From Chlamydia trachomatis (GTDB lineage Bacteria; Chlamydiota; Chlamydiia; Chlamydiales; JAAKFR01), in NCBI GenBank assembly GCA_945861315.1, contig CAMAUB010000041.1, forward strand, positions 1 to 9,413: 9,413 bases of DNA. Reading direction: 5' to 3'. The notes beneath the pieces were generated by a model. The model worked only from the letters and a program-made list of their open reading frames with translations. It was not told the origin of the DNA and searched no databases. Every line of letters starts with the position of its first letter. The stretch's first letter is position 1. This document shows, piece by piece, positions 1-9,067 of this stretch. The translations under genes were made by a program, and so were the position numbers.

Positions 1-2
1 GG

Positions 3-95
3 CATATTTGGGATGCACTGGCAGATGCAATTCGAGGAAGTCCTCGTCTATTGATCGTTGATTACACGTCTATTTCGAAAACGCTTACCGCATAA
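3..95 (+). CDS. C-terminal end of an unidentified protein (5' end outside window)
   Basis: An open frame enters from the left edge and runs 30 codons to a TAA at 93-95. It reads HIWDALADAIRGSPRLLIVD and then ten more residues ending SKTLTA. The mix of an amphipathic start, a hydrophobic LLIVDY strand and a polar tail looks like real protein, and the other two plus-strand frames close earlier (about bases 54 and 60). Thirty open codons prove little on their own. I do not recognise the family and assign no function. The frame converges on the minus-strand gene whose stop is at 149, and a GC-rich hairpin sits between the two stops, which fits two gene ends meeting. If real, only the C-terminus is in view. 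Confidence 0.45.
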   Translation, partial: HIWDALADAIRGSPRLLIVDYTSISKTLTA

Positions 96-106
96 CTTTT
101 ATTTTT

Positions 107-135
107 CAGATGCCCCGACGAAGGCGGGGTATCTG
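107..135. terminator. GC-rich hairpin between two converging gene ends
   Basis: The arms are CAGAT plus CCCC(G) at 107-117 and (C)GGGG plus ATCTG at 125-135. They form about ten Watson-Crick pairs plus one G-T position (112/130) around a 7-base loop. The hairpin starts 13 bases after the stop of the minus-strand gene and 11 bases after the plus-strand TAA. Neither side has a clean U-tract: the minus-strand RNA continues into an A-rich run, and the plus-strand RNA into mixed sequence. It could still define the 3' end of one or both mRNAs by pausing or by protecting against exonucleases. The structure is visible; the terminator role is inferred. Confidence 0.45.
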
Positions 136-148
136 AGTAGTTACAAAA

Positions 149-937
149 TCAACAGCTTAAGTGTTCTGGTGTTGTATCTTGATCTGAATCCCAAGAGTCT
201 TCATCATCTTCTTCAGATGATCTACGACTTCTCAGTTCACGAGCAGAGATTTGAATTTTGTCCGTAAATAGTTGCATATTTGCTATATGCACTGAGTCTC
301 TTGATAGAGTTGTACCATCCTCTATCTGCACATATTCATGCTCTTGTAGTCCTTCTTGATAGATTAGAGCCTCTGCAATATTCGCAAATTGATCGAGGAT
401 AGGACTAAATGCATTTGCTTTTTCTCTTCTTGTTAGTTCATCAGGTTGAATATAAGTAAATCGTGAAAGGTTTGCTCCCGCAACTACTGCTTCCGTAAAA
501 ATTGTCCCATCAGAAGAGCGGGCCAAATGATAGTGCTCTCTTCCACTATCATTATAAATGAGGTATTCCCCAGCTTGTAGAAATAAAAGATAATGGGAAA
601 TTTCATTTTGCAAGAAAATAGCCTGTTTAGGATGTTTGCTGTTTTGAAGGCGATGGTAAATCACACCTCCGAGCAGAACAGCCCCGACGGATCCTCCACC
701 AAGAAAGACATAGGCAAGTGGAGCAGCAATCACAACTCCTCCATGAGCTGCTGCTATGACTCCAATAATCACAGTGGTAAACCCAGTAGACGACGCAGTG
801 GCACAGCCGCCAGTCGTCGAACATGCAGATGGTGATGATGCAGCTCCAGTAGGAGGCGACACAGCGGCACAGCCGCCAGTCGACGCAGGCGACCAAAATG
901 TCAGTGTCACAGCAAGAGTAGCAAACGGCTTGTTCAA
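149..937 (-). CDS. Unknown membrane protein with Inc-like bilobed hydrophobic domain
   Basis: No family is recognised. The frame gives 262 residues from a TTG start. Residues 1-16 are mildly hydrophobic after Asn-Lys. Residues 17-52 are rich in Ser, Thr, Gly, Ala, Pro and Cys and contain a duplicated (S/T)TGGCA motif at about 20-25 and 42-47. Residues 53-94 form one long uncharged hydrophobic block (VIIGVIAAAH, then VVIAAPLAYVF, then a Gly-rich SVGAVLLGGVIY), long enough for two membrane helices joined by a tight turn. Residues 95-237 are mixed polar and look soluble. Residues 238-256 hold RRSS followed by an Asp/Glu-rich tail. Known Inc proteins of Chlamydiota share the pattern of a disordered N-terminus acting as type III signal, a bilobed hydrophobic domain and cytosol-facing soluble parts; calling this one Inc-like is inference from architecture only. 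No in-frame ATG lies before the hydrophobic block and there is no good ribosome site before the TTG, so the true N-terminus is uncertain. The gene follows rpoC on the same strand but is separated from it by a strong terminator, so it needs its own promoter, which I could not see. Confidence 0.7.
   Translation of the reverse strand: MNKPFATLAVTLTFWSPASTGGCAAVSPPTGAASSPSACSTTGGCATASSTGFTTVIIGVIAAAHGGVVIAAPLAYVFLGGGSVGAVLLGGVIYHRLQNSKHPKQAIFLQNEISHYLLFLQAGEYLIYNDSGREHYHLARSSDGTIFTEAVVAGANLSRFTYIQPDELTRREKANAFSPILDQFANIAEALIYQEGLQEHEYVQIEDGTTLSRDSVHIANMQLFTDKIQISARELRSRRSSEEDDEDSWDSDQDTTPEHLSC
783..882. repeat. Two direct copies of a ~35-base repeat inside the unknown membrane gene
   Basis: The 17-base string GGCACAGCCGCCAGTCG occurs exactly at 800-816 and 866-882, 66 bases (22 codons) apart. 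Similarity continues leftward to CCAGTAG (copies about 783-816 and 846-882) with point differences and one 3-base indel, so the reading frame is kept. On the coding (minus) strand the copies encode STGGCAAVSPPTG and TTGGCATASSTG. A hand count of bases 781-900 gives about 62% GC, well above the flanking polymerase genes. This looks like an in-frame duplication in a low-complexity N-terminal region. Confidence 0.8.
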
Positions 938-941
938 CGCA

Positions 942-974
942 CTAGCTGTTTGGAACGCGCATATGATACGCCAT
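942..974 (-). other. Short ATG-initiated frame upstream of the unknown membrane gene
   Basis: On the minus strand an ATG at 974-972 reads MAYHMRVPNS and then stops at TAG (944-942). A GGAA lies 5 bases before the ATG, a weak but usable Shine-Dalgarno match. The frame of the downstream 262-codon gene is open back to a TAA at 976-974, which overlaps this ATG, and carries ASALNK just before and after its TTG. Skipping one base in the CAAACAGCTAG area would fuse MAYHMRVPN onto that frame and give the gene a normal ATG start. It is therefore either the true N-terminus broken by an indel or a chance short frame. Confidence 0.3.
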
Positions 975-1000
975 TAGGATTCCGTTTTCCGAAAAGAAGC

Positions 1001-1026
1001 AAAAAAAGACCCCAAATGGGGTCTTT
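1001..1026 (-). terminator. Intrinsic terminator of the rpoBC transcript
   Basis: In the minus-strand RNA the arms AAAGACCCC and GGGGUCUUU pair perfectly (9 bp) around a 4-base loop, and the 3' arm runs directly into a U-run of seven, three of which belong to the stem, followed by GCUUCUUUUC. It begins 32 bases after the rpoC stop codon. On the plus strand the hairpin is followed by only three T residues, so it should act mainly on the rpoC side. Confidence 0.95.
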
Positions 1027-1058
1027 AAGTTGTTTGGGTATAACTCAGCTTAGAGCTC

Positions 1059-4000
1059 TTACGCAAAGTCGAATATAAGCTCTTCTTCCTCAAGGTCTAT
1101 GAAGCGTTTAATCCGGCGATGAGTTTCAAAGCCGGTTCCACCTGGAATCATGTGCCCCATAATGACGCTTTCCTTAAATCCGAGCAAAAAGTCTGTCTTG
1201 CCTGCACAAGCAGCTTCTGTCAATACACGCGTAGTGTCTTGGAATGAGGCTGCAGAGATGAAGGAATCTGTTCCAAGCGACGCCTTAGTGATACCTAGAA
1301 GAAGAGGAGCTGCCTGAGCAGGCTTGCCACCTTCATCTATTGTACGTCTATTCTCATCATAAAAGCGGCGCTTATTCACTTCTTCTCCAAAAAGTAGCGT
1401 TGTGTCACCTGGATCAGTTACGCGCACTTTTTGAAGCATTTGCCTGACGATGATTTCAACATGTTTATCATTAATATCAACACCTTGGAAACGATACACC
1501 TCTTGCACTTCGTTGACGAGATACTTTTGCAACTCGCGTACTCCGCAGATTTCAAGAATTTCGTGAGGAACAACAAGTCCATCTGTAAGCTGCTGTCCTT
1601 TGATAACATGGTCTTCTCGCTGAACAATGAGGTGTTTTGTAAGAGGAACAAGGTGTTCTTCTTCCATGCCAGTTGCTTCATTTCGTACAACGACGATGCG
1701 TTTATTTTTCTGAACACCTCTAAAGTCAACAACTCCATCGATCTTTGCAATTTCTGCCGCATCTTTAGGCTTACGTGCTTCCACAAGTTCTGCAACACGT
1801 GGTAGACCACCTGTAATATCTTTTGTCTTGATCGAACCACGAGGTAGTCTTGCAAGCATTTTACCCGCTACAACTTTCTCTTTTTCACCAACAGCTATAA
1901 TCGCACCAGCTGGAATAGCATAGGTTCCAACGAGTTCTTTAAACTCATTATCAGCGTAGATGGCAATTTGTGGATGAAGTTCACCACGATGCTGTTTTAC
2001 AATCAGCTCGACAAGTCCTGTCTGCTTATTTGTATCTTTTTCCGTTGAAATTCCTTCGACTAGATCTTCATATTTTACATATCCAGGCCTATCGCAAATA
2101 ATTGGAATGTTGTGAAGTTCAATTTCTGCAATTTTTTGTCCTTGGGCTACTCTAGCTCCATCTGCAAAAAGGATTTTTGCTCCAAGTTCAAGAGGGTAAA
2201 TTTCAATCGATTCGATTGATTTTGTTGAAAGTAGTTTCTTATACTCTTCAAGCGTTCTACCTTCCTCACGTACAAGGTGAATAGCTCCATTTTTATTGAG
2301 GACAAGCCAATTACCATCTGGATCTTTGACTATGCGCATTTCAACATAGATGACAATGCCTGCTTCACTAGCTACTACTTCTGGTGTAAAGCTTGCTGCA
2401 GCAATACCTCCTAAGTGGAACGTTCTCATGGTGAGCTGCGTTCCAGGTTCACCAATTGATTGAGCTGCAATAATCCCAACAGCCTCTCCAAGTCCTACAG
2501 GTTTACCGTTAGCTAAATTGATACCATAGCACTTTGAACACACCCCTCTCTTGCTTTCGCAAGTGAGTGCTGAGCGAATTTTGACAACTTCAATAGCAGA
2601 ATCGTCAATTGCTTCAGCTTGACGCAAATTCAAGGTATCACCAGCATAAGCAATGATCTTTGTACTGTCACCAGGCTGAGCAATATCTTCAGATATTGTT
2701 CTTCCATAAATTCTATCTTTAATTGGAAGAAGCTCTTCTTGTCCTTGCTTAATAGCTGAGACTTCAATTGCGTTGAGTGTTCCACAATCTTCTTCAGTAA
2801 CAATGACATCATGAGCAACGTCAACAAGACGACGGGTTAGGTAACCGGAGTCAGCCGTTTTAAGTGCAGTATCCGAAAGACCTTTACGTGCTCCGTGTGA
2901 AGAGAGTGAGTATTCTAGGACAGTCAAACCTTCTCTAAAGTTGGATGTAATAGGAGATTCGATGATCTCTCCGGTTGGCTTAGCCATCAATCCTCTAAGA
3001 GCTCCCAGCTGTTTAAGCTGAGATTTATTTCCTCGAGCTCCTGAATCGATCATCAAGAAAAGAGGATTGTGCTTAGAGTTCTCAACTTTTCCGACTTCTT
3101 TAACAAGCTCTTCTGCTAGTTGATCAGAAACTTCAGTCCAGATGCTAATAATTTTGGATTTTCTCTCACCGTCTGTGATGATTCCCGCTTCATACTGTTT
3201 TTTGACAATTGCCACTTTATTGTGTGCTTCTTTAATGACGGCATCCTTATTTGGTGGAATGACTACATCACAGATTCCCATTGAAACGGCCGCTTTAGTT
3301 GCAGACGAAAATCCAAGATCCTTAAGTGCATCTAGGAATTTAACAGTAGCTTCAAGGCCCACTTTCTTATAACACTCTAGAATAAGTTCTGACATGCGCT
3401 TACTTGGCATCTTGTAGTTTTGAAAGCCTAGTTCACGAGGTACTATCGTGTTAAAAATGACACGACCAGGGGTTGTCTCAATGATACCGCCATCAACACG
3501 TACCTTAATTCTTTCATGAGTATGCAATCCTCTACCTAATGGATCGATACGATCAAGCTCCTTAGTGAGTTCAACAAATTTAATCTGATCATCTGCAGCA
3601 CCAACTGCTTGAAGGACCTCTCTTTCATTACGGAAGATTTTAATCTTCTCTGGAAAATAGACTGGATCTGCCATTAAGTAATAGAGACCAAGCGTCATAT
3701 CTTTTGAAGGGATCGCAACTGGTTTTCCAGATGATGGAAGGAAGATATTATCTGGAGCCATCATTAAGACTTTTGCTTCTAGTTGGGCTTCAATTGAAAG
3801 AGGTATGTGAACGGCCATCTGGTCACCATCAAAGTCGGCGTTAAATGCCGAACAAACAAGTGGATGAATCCGAATGGCTTTTCCTTCGATCAAAATTGGC
3901 TCAAATGCTTGAATCCCGAGTCTATGGAGTGTTGGCGCCCGGTTTAATAAAACGGGGTGTCCTTTGATAATTTCCTCAAGAACATCCCAAACTTCTGGAT

Positions 4001-5201
4001 CTCCTCTTTGAATCATTTTCTTTGCAGAGCGAATTGTGTAGACATAGCCTAAATCTTTTAGACGTTTAACAATGAATGGTTCAAAAAGCTCAAGAGCCAT
4101 TTCTTTTGGAAGACCACATTGATTGAACTTAAGCTCTGGACCCACAATAATAACAGAACGACCTGAGTAATCGACACGTTTACCAAGGAGGTTTTGACGG
4201 AAACGTCCACCTTTCCCTTTCAACATTTCAGAGAGTGATTTAAGCGGGCGATTGCCAGCTCCCATCACTGGATGACCATGACGTCCATTATCAAAAAGAG
4301 CATCTACAGCTTCTTGTAGCATTCTCTTTTCGTTTCGTACGATCACATCTGGAGTTTTCAAACGCAAAATTGCTTTTAGTCGATTATTACGGTTGATCAC
4401 CCGTCTATAAAGATCATTGAGATCTGAGGTTGCAAAGCGACCACCATCTAGTGGCACAAGAGGTCTTAGATCTGGTGGTATCACAGGAACTGATCTGAGC
4501 ACCATCCACTCTGGACGATTTGTTGAAGTTACAAATCCTTCTACAATTTTGAGACGTTTTGCAAGTTTCATACGTGCTTGCATCGACTTTGTGCGGCGCA
4601 GCTTCTCTTTAAGTTCGATCAAAAGTGCAGTCAAATCTTCACTCTTAAGAAGATCAAAAATTGCTTCTCCACCCATTCTTGCTTTAAAAGAATCTCGTCC
4701 CCATTTTTCAACAGCTTCACGATATTCAGTATCATTGAGACGTTGTTTTTTCTCTAACTCAGTATTACCTGGATCAGTAACGACATACTCTTCGTAGTAA
4801 ACGATTCTTTCTAGATCAGTTGCTGACATACCAAGGACATTTCCAATACGAGATGGCATTGTCTTAAAGAACCAGATATGGACAACGGGAATAGCAAGTT
4901 CAATATGAGCCATCCGTTCACGTCGCACTTTTGATAAAGTGACTTCTACTCCACAACGATCACAAACAATTCCTTTGTGCTTGATCTTTTTGTATTTTCC
5001 ACAAGCACACTCCCAATCTTTGGTTGGTCCAAAGATTTTTTCACAGAAAAGACCACCCTTTTCTGGCTTAAAGGTGCGGTAGTTGATGGTTTCAGGTTTT
5101 TTAATCTCACCACGTGACCATTTATCTTTGATCACTGCTTCAGAAGCAAGACCGATCTTAAGTTTATCAAATTTACCTTCAGCTGGCTCTTCATTGAACA
5201 T
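1059..5201 (-). CDS. rpoC: DNA-directed RNA polymerase subunit beta'
   Basis: This is the largest catalytic subunit of RNA polymerase; with beta, two alpha and sigma it transcribes DNA in the cytoplasm. The 1380 residues are full length for the chlamydial family. Landmarks in order: N-terminal zinc site Cys65, Cys67, Cys80 and Cys83; the rudder and switch blocks, including [20 protein letters not shown] at 338-357; the catalytic Mg2+ loop NADFDGDQM at 454-462 with Asp456, Asp458 and Asp460; [13 protein letters not shown] at 786-798; the second zinc site Cys806, Cys881, Cys888 and Cys891; and the trigger-loop start [12 protein letters not shown] at 921-932 with Met925 and His929. About 200 residues separate this from [15 protein letters not shown] at 1131-1145. 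The spacing matches a large insertion within the trigger loop, as in E. coli SI3, although the sequence here is the lineage's own. The start is ATG with AAGAGGU 7 bases ahead, overlapping the rpoB stop. It lies 12 bases behind rpoB, so the two are cotranscribed and probably translationally linked. No broken or missing catalytic residue was seen. Confidence 0.99.
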   Translation of the reverse strand: MFNEEPAEGKFDKLKIGLASEAVIKDKWSRGEIKKPETINYRTFKPEKGGLFCEKIFGPTKDWECACGKYKKIKHKGIVCDRCGVEVTLSKVRRERMAHIELAIPVVHIWFFKTMPSRIGNVLGMSATDLERIVYYEEYVVTDPGNTELEKKQRLNDTEYREAVEKWGRDSFKARMGGEAIFDLLKSEDLTALLIELKEKLRRTKSMQARMKLAKRLKIVEGFVTSTNRPEWMVLRSVPVIPPDLRPLVPLDGGRFATSDLNDLYRRVINRNNRLKAILRLKTPDVIVRNEKRMLQEAVDALFDNGRHGHPVMGAGNRPLKSLSEMLKGKGGRFRQNLLGKRVDYSGRSVIIVGPELKFNQCGLPKEMALELFEPFIVKRLKDLGYVYTIRSAKKMIQRGDPEVWDVLEEIIKGHPVLLNRAPTLHRLGIQAFEPILIEGKAIRIHPLVCSAFNADFDGDQMAVHIPLSIEAQLEAKVLMMAPDNIFLPSSGKPVAIPSKDMTLGLYYLMADPVYFPEKIKIFRNEREVLQAVGAADDQIKFVELTKELDRIDPLGRGLHTHERIKVRVDGGIIETTPGRVIFNTIVPRELGFQNYKMPSKRMSELILECYKKVGLEATVKFLDALKDLGFSSATKAAVSMGICDVVIPPNKDAVIKEAHNKVAIVKKQYEAGIITDGERKSKIISIWTEVSDQLAEELVKEVGKVENSKHNPLFLMIDSGARGNKSQLKQLGALRGLMAKPTGEIIESPITSNFREGLTVLEYSLSSHGARKGLSDTALKTADSGYLTRRLVDVAHDVIVTEEDCGTLNAIEVSAIKQGQEELLPIKDRIYGRTISEDIAQPGDSTKIIAYAGDTLNLRQAEAIDDSAIEVVKIRSALTCESKRGVCSKCYGINLANGKPVGLGEAVGIIAAQSIGEPGTQLTMRTFHLGGIAAASFTPEVVASEAGIVIYVEMRIVKDPDGNWLVLNKNGAIHLVREEGRTLEEYKKLLSTKSIESIEIYPLELGAKILFADGARVAQGQKIAEIELHNIPIICDRPGYVKYEDLVEGISTEKDTNKQTGLVELIVKQHRGELHPQIAIYADNEFKELVGTYAIPAGAIIAVGEKEKVVAGKMLARLPRGSIKTKDITGGLPRVAELVEARKPKDAAEIAKIDGVVDFRGVQKNKRIVVVRNEATGMEEEHLVPLTKHLIVQREDHVIKGQQLTDGLVVPHEILEICGVRELQKYLVNEVQEVYRFQGVDINDKHVEIIVRQMLQKVRVTDPGDTTLLFGEEVNKRRFYDENRRTIDEGGKPAQAAPLLLGITKASLGTDSFISAASFQDTTRVLTEAACAGKTDFLLGFKESVIMGHMIPGGTGFETHRRIKRFIDLEEEELIFDFA

Positions 5202-5208
5202 GTAAAAT

Positions 5209-5215
5209 ACCTCTT
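5209..5215 (-). promoter_or_regulatory. Ribosome binding site of rpoC, overlapping the rpoB stop
   Basis: The minus strand reads AAGAGGT, whose two leading A residues are the last two bases of the rpoB TAA. The spacing to the rpoC ATG is 7 bases. A ribosome finishing rpoB covers this site, which supports coupled, roughly equal synthesis of beta and beta'. It also fixes the ATG at 5201 as the rpoC start. Confidence 0.85.
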
Positions 5216-8200
5216 AATCTTCTTCAACTGTTAGGGGACGGATGTCTAAGCCTAGTCCCTGCATTTCTTTAATAAGGACATTAAAGGATTCAGGAGTTCC
5301 TGCTCTAAGGAGGTTCTCCCCTTTGACGATTGATTCATAAATGCGTGTACGTCCAGACACATCGTCTGACTTCACGGTTAAAATTTCTTGCAGAACATGA
5401 GCAGCACCATACGCTTCTAATGCCCATACTTCCATCTCTCCAAATCTTTGGCCTCCCATCTGTGCCTTACCACCAAGCGGCTGCTGGGTGACAAGTGAGT
5501 AAGGTCCAATTGAACGGGCATGGATTTTATCAGCAACAAGGTGGCTAAGCTTCAACATGTAGATGTAACCAATGACAACACGAGAATCAAATCGATTGCC
5601 AGTTCTTCCATCATAGAGCCAAGATTTACCATCTACTGGAAGATCTTGTTCATGCATCATCTCCCAAATACGTGCCTCAGGAAAACCCTCAAAGACAGGA
5701 GACATAACATAAATCCCTGCTTTTTTCGCTGCATAACCTAGGTGGGTTTCAAGAACCTGACCAATGTTCATTCGAGAGGGCACCCCAAGCGGGTTCAAGA
5801 TAATTTCGATTGTCTGACCTGTTGGCAAATAAGGCATGTCAGCTTCTGGAACGATGTTTGAAACAACACCTTTGTTCCCGTGGCGACCTGCCATCTTGTC
5901 TCCAACTTGTAGCTTGCGCTTTGATGCAATATAGACTTTAACTTGGCGAATAACACCTGGATCTAAGTCCGTATCCCCTTTTTTCAGTTGCTCAACTTCA
6001 GTCTTATAGTGAAGATCAAGCTTTTGAACCTCAATTTCATTGTCTTTCAAAATCTTGCGGAGCATATCATAGATCTCATTGTGTTCCATGATGAGATCTA
6101 TCGGATCTTCATTTTCCACAAGTTCGATAAGCTCTTGAGTAAAGATAGCCCCTGTTGGAATTAGCTCTTCTGCAGTTCTTCTGTGGATGATTGGAGCGGC
6201 AGCTTTCTCATCCATTAAGAGTGCTCCTAGCTTCTCGTGACATTCCATCTTGAGGGTGTTTGCTTTAAACTTATACTCTTTTTGAAGGTCTTTCAAGTAA
6301 GATGCTTCTTCTACAAGTTCGTCATCTGTCTTAGAAAGGCGATCGCGTCTAGAGAACACTTTAACATCCATAACGACTCCCTCTGTCCCTGGAGGAACAG
6401 TGAGCGAGGCGTCTTTAACATCAGCAGCTTTCTCTCCAAAGATTGCTCTTAATAAGCGTTCTTCAGGAGCAAGTTCTGTTTCTGACTTTGGAGTAATTTT
6501 TCCAACTAGAATATCACCGGGGGTCACCTCCGCCCCAACACGGATAATCCCATCTTCGCCCAAGTTGATAAGTGCTTCTTCAGAAACATTTGGGATATCA
6601 CGAGTGATCTCTTCCTTTCCAAGCTTTGTGTCACGAGCAGTGAGTTCAAACTCTTCAATGTAAATCGAGGTGTAGGCATCTTCACGGATCAATTTTTCTG
6701 AAATAATGATTGCATCTTCATAGTTGTATCCAAACCAAGGCATGAACGCGACAAGAACGTTCTTTCCAAGCGCAATTTCACCTTTATCTGTTGCTGGACC
6801 ATCCGCAATGACATCACCAAGAACAACCTCATCTCCAACATCGCAAAGAGGTTTTTGGTTGATTGCAGTACCAGAGTTAGAGCGCATGAATTTTTTCAAA
6901 TCATACGTCTTTTTATCCATTAGATTTTTCTTTGAGGCAATGACAATTTTTGTTCCATCAACATAGTCTACAACACCTGGCTCTTCCGCAATCATAACAG
7001 CACCAGAGTCGCGCGCTGCACGTGCCTCTAGACCAGTTCCAACAATTGGAGCTTCTGTTTTAAGCAATGGAACAGCTTGACGTTGCATGTTTGAACCCAT
7101 CAAAGCTCTGTTAGCATCATCGTGCTCCAAGAACGGAATAAGCCCTGTCACGATCGATACTAGTTGCTTTGGAGAGACATCCATGTGTGTGATCTTATCG
7201 GTCTCGATTTCCATCGCATCACCGTAAGCACGAGCCCAACAAATGTCATCAACAAACATACTATTTTGATCTAAGCGAGCAGAGGCTTGAGCTATCACAC
7301 ACTGCTCATCTACGTCAGCTGTCATGTATTCAATCTCATCTGTCACAACACCATTTCTTACGATACGGTAAGGCGTTTCAATGAATCCAAACTCATTGAT
7401 CTTAGCAAATGAAGAGAGAGAGGTGATCAAACCAATGTTTGGTCCTTCCGGAGTTTCAATAGGACAAATTCTTCCGTAGTGACTTGTATGTACGTCTCGC
7501 ACTTCAAAACCAGCACGTTCTCTATTTAAACCTCCTGGACCAAGAGACGAAAGGCGTCTTTTATGGGTCAATTCAGCAACTGGGTTTGTCTGATCCATAA
7601 ATTGAGAAAGCTGAGAACGACCAAAAAAGTCTTTGAGAACTCCGGCTAGTCCCTTTGCAGATATAATCTTTCCAGGTGTCAATGTATCAGATGAAAAATC
7701 AAAGAGATTCATACGCTCACGTATGATTTTCTCCATGCGAGCTAGACCAACACGGCACTGATTTTGAATAAGTTCGCCAACAGAGCGCACTCTTCTATTT
7801 CCAAGGTGATCAATATCATCAACATGAGTCTTGGGATCTCCCATTCGCAGACGAATGACATATTTTAATGCACCAATGACGTCTTCTTTTTGAAGAGTTA
7901 CAACAGAAAGAGTCTCATCGTTGACTTCAAGACCTAGCTTTCTGTTCATCTTATAGCGTCCTACACGTCCTAGGTTATAGCGCTTAGGATCAAAGAAAAG
8001 ACGCATGATCACAGAGCGTGCATTAGAAAGTGTCGCTGGTTCGCCTGGACGCACTTTGCGGTAGAAATCTTTTAAGGCTGCTTCATAGGAATCAGTTGGA
8101 TCTTTTGCCAACATTTTGATGACAGGGTGATTCTCATTTGCTTCATCAGCAATTCTTACCTTTGATATTTTTGCATCAACAATGCGCTTGAGCATCGCGG

Positions 8201-8978
8201 TCGATAGTTTTTCTGCAGCTTTTCCATAGACAAGTCCAGTCGCTTCATCCATGATATCTTGCGCTAAAACTTTTCCAACTAGGTCAGCAAAATCTTTTTC
8301 ACTCTTGATCTTGACATCACGAGTTTCAAAAAATTCCTCAAGGATATCAGCATCACTTGAGTAACCAAGTGCTCTAATAAATGTTGTTGCAAGAATTTTA
8401 CGGCGTCGCTTTTTACGGTCAATATAGATGTAGACTAGATCGTTTGGATCTAAAGCAGCTTCAAGCCAGCTTCCTCTATAAGGGATGATGCGGAAAGTTG
8501 AAATCATCGAACCCTTAGAATGTCTCTCTTGCTCAAAGTTAATACCAGGTGAGCGGTGTAGTTGAGAGACAATGACCCTTTCAGCACCATTGATAATAAA
8601 AGTTCCTTTTTCAGTCATAATGGGAATCGTTCCCATGTAGACTTCTTCCTCTTTAATCCCTGTTTCGTCAGTTAAACGAAAACGTACTTTCAGAGTAACA
8701 TTGTATGTTATTCCACGTCTGATACACTCTTCGGGAATATATTTTGGGACACCTAGGTCATAAGATAGATATTCGATGATCGTCTTTTCATCGTACGATT
8801 TGATGGGGAAAATCTCGTTAAAGACTTCTTGAATTCCAGTGTTTTCTCGCTCTTCTGGATATTTATCCGATTGCAAAAATTGGCTGTAGGATTTAATTTG
8901 GATCTCAATCAGGTTAGGAAGATCGATAATCTCTTGTTTCTTAACAAAACTGACCCGTTCTGGTCTTTTCTTCAGCAT
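5214..8978 (-). CDS. rpoB: DNA-directed RNA polymerase subunit beta
   Basis: This subunit forms the upper jaw of RNA polymerase, holds the RNA-DNA hybrid together with beta' and carries the rifampicin pocket. It has 1254 residues, full length for Chlamydiota and shorter than the 1342 of E. coli. In order: N-terminal protrusion and lobe with [14 protein letters not shown] (21-34) and [17 protein letters not shown] (129-145); Rif cluster I at 453-483 ([22 protein letters not shown]); Rif cluster II around [14 protein letters not shown] (505-518); the [19 protein letters not shown] block (620-638); [10 protein letters not shown] (752-761); a Glu/Lys-rich, helical-looking stretch at about 880-1005 replacing the E. 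coli SI2 region; the active-site lysines Lys1028 and Lys1036 in [12 protein letters not shown]; and the C-terminal clamp ending [20 protein letters not shown]. Positions matching E. coli Gln513, Asp516, His526, Arg529 and Ser531 are Gln459, Asp462, His472, Arg475 and Ser477, all wild-type. The start is ATG, six bases behind TGAGGG. The sequence is clearly chlamydial in type, judged from memory of the C. trachomatis protein. Confidence 0.99.
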   Translation of the reverse strand: MLKKRPERVSFVKKQEIIDLPNLIEIQIKSYSQFLQSDKYPEERENTGIQEVFNEIFPIKSYDEKTIIEYLSYDLGVPKYIPEECIRRGITYNVTLKVRFRLTDETGIKEEEVYMGTIPIMTEKGTFIINGAERVIVSQLHRSPGINFEQERHSKGSMISTFRIIPYRGSWLEAALDPNDLVYIYIDRKKRRRKILATTFIRALGYSSDADILEEFFETRDVKIKSEKDFADLVGKVLAQDIMDEATGLVYGKAAEKLSTAMLKRIVDAKISKVRIADEANENHPVIKMLAKDPTDSYEAALKDFYRKVRPGEPATLSNARSVIMRLFFDPKRYNLGRVGRYKMNRKLGLEVNDETLSVVTLQKEDVIGALKYVIRLRMGDPKTHVDDIDHLGNRRVRSVGELIQNQCRVGLARMEKIIRERMNLFDFSSDTLTPGKIISAKGLAGVLKDFFGRSQLSQFMDQTNPVAELTHKRRLSSLGPGGLNRERAGFEVRDVHTSHYGRICPIETPEGPNIGLITSLSSFAKINEFGFIETPYRIVRNGVVTDEIEYMTADVDEQCVIAQASARLDQNSMFVDDICWARAYGDAMEIETDKITHMDVSPKQLVSIVTGLIPFLEHDDANRALMGSNMQRQAVPLLKTEAPIVGTGLEARAARDSGAVMIAEEPGVVDYVDGTKIVIASKKNLMDKKTYDLKKFMRSNSGTAINQKPLCDVGDEVVLGDVIADGPATDKGEIALGKNVLVAFMPWFGYNYEDAIIISEKLIREDAYTSIYIEEFELTARDTKLGKEEITRDIPNVSEEALINLGEDGIIRVGAEVTPGDILVGKITPKSETELAPEERLLRAIFGEKAADVKDASLTVPPGTEGVVMDVKVFSRRDRLSKTDDELVEEASYLKDLQKEYKFKANTLKMECHEKLGALLMDEKAAAPIIHRRTAEELIPTGAIFTQELIELVENEDPIDLIMEHNEIYDMLRKILKDNEIEVQKLDLHYKTEVEQLKKGDTDLDPGVIRQVKVYIASKRKLQVGDKMAGRHGNKGVVSNIVPEADMPYLPTGQTIEIILNPLGVPSRMNIGQVLETHLGYAAKKAGIYVMSPVFEGFPEARIWEMMHEQDLPVDGKSWLYDGRTGNRFDSRVVIGYIYMLKLSHLVADKIHARSIGPYSLVTQQPLGGKAQMGGQRFGEMEVWALEAYGAAHVLQEILTVKSDDVSGRTRIYESIVKGENLLRAGTPESFNVLIKEMQGLGLDIRPLTVEED

Positions 8979-8984
8979 TTTATG

Positions 8985-8990
8985 CCCTCA
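8985..8990 (-). promoter_or_regulatory. Ribosome binding site of rpoB
   Basis: The minus strand reads TGAGGG six bases before the ATG at 8978. It decides the start: the upstream sequence in the rpoB frame has no better-placed alternative. The site lies inside the possible 40-codon upstream frame, so ribosomes translating that frame would pass over it. Confidence 0.75.
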
Positions 8991-9027
8991 CAATTTAATA
9001 ACTCAAGCGACGCATTATTTCTACTAT

Positions 9028-9067
9028 ATGAACAACTGCAGGCGCCAAACTGCTTCGCAGTGCTCAT
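9028..9067 (-). other. Imperfect hairpin in the rpoB leader RNA
   Basis: In minus-strand RNA the arms AUGAGCACUGC and GCAGUUGUUCAU pair over 11 positions with one G-U wobble and a single bulged U, around a 17-base interior. The non-Watson-Crick position is a tolerated G-U only in minus-strand RNA (it is A-C on the plus strand), which suggests selection as RNA in the direction of rpoB. A competing small hairpin ACUGC-GAA-GCAGU uses the same left arm. Its location between rplL and rpoB recalls the RNase III processing hairpin of E. coli; that parallel is inference. It could also be a copy of a dispersed palindromic repeat. Confidence 0.5.

Noticed and set aside
58..267. Plus-strand frame across the hairpin into the membrane gene
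   Set aside because: It crosses the convergent gene ends and runs antisense to the 3' end of the membrane gene; no supporting start signal.
627..896. Second minus-strand frame of 89 codons, rich in Cys and Trp
   Set aside because: It is a shadow of the same repeat; the composition (many Cys and Trp) is unlike a normal protein and the 262-codon frame covers it.
756..977. Plus-strand frame of 73 codons opposite the N-terminus of the unknown membrane gene
   Set aside because: It lies wholly over the GC-rich repeat that suppresses stops in several frames, has no Shine-Dalgarno site before its ATG and is antisense to the better-supported frame.
938..1000. Promoter for the unknown membrane gene
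   Set aside because: TATCAT near 970 could be a -10 box, but no -35-like hexamer lies at suitable spacing and the area overlaps the rpoC terminator tail.
1059..8978. Many other open frames of 65-145 codons inside rpoC and rpoB
   Set aside because: All lie antisense to or out of frame with highly conserved polymerase codons, and none has independent start signals.
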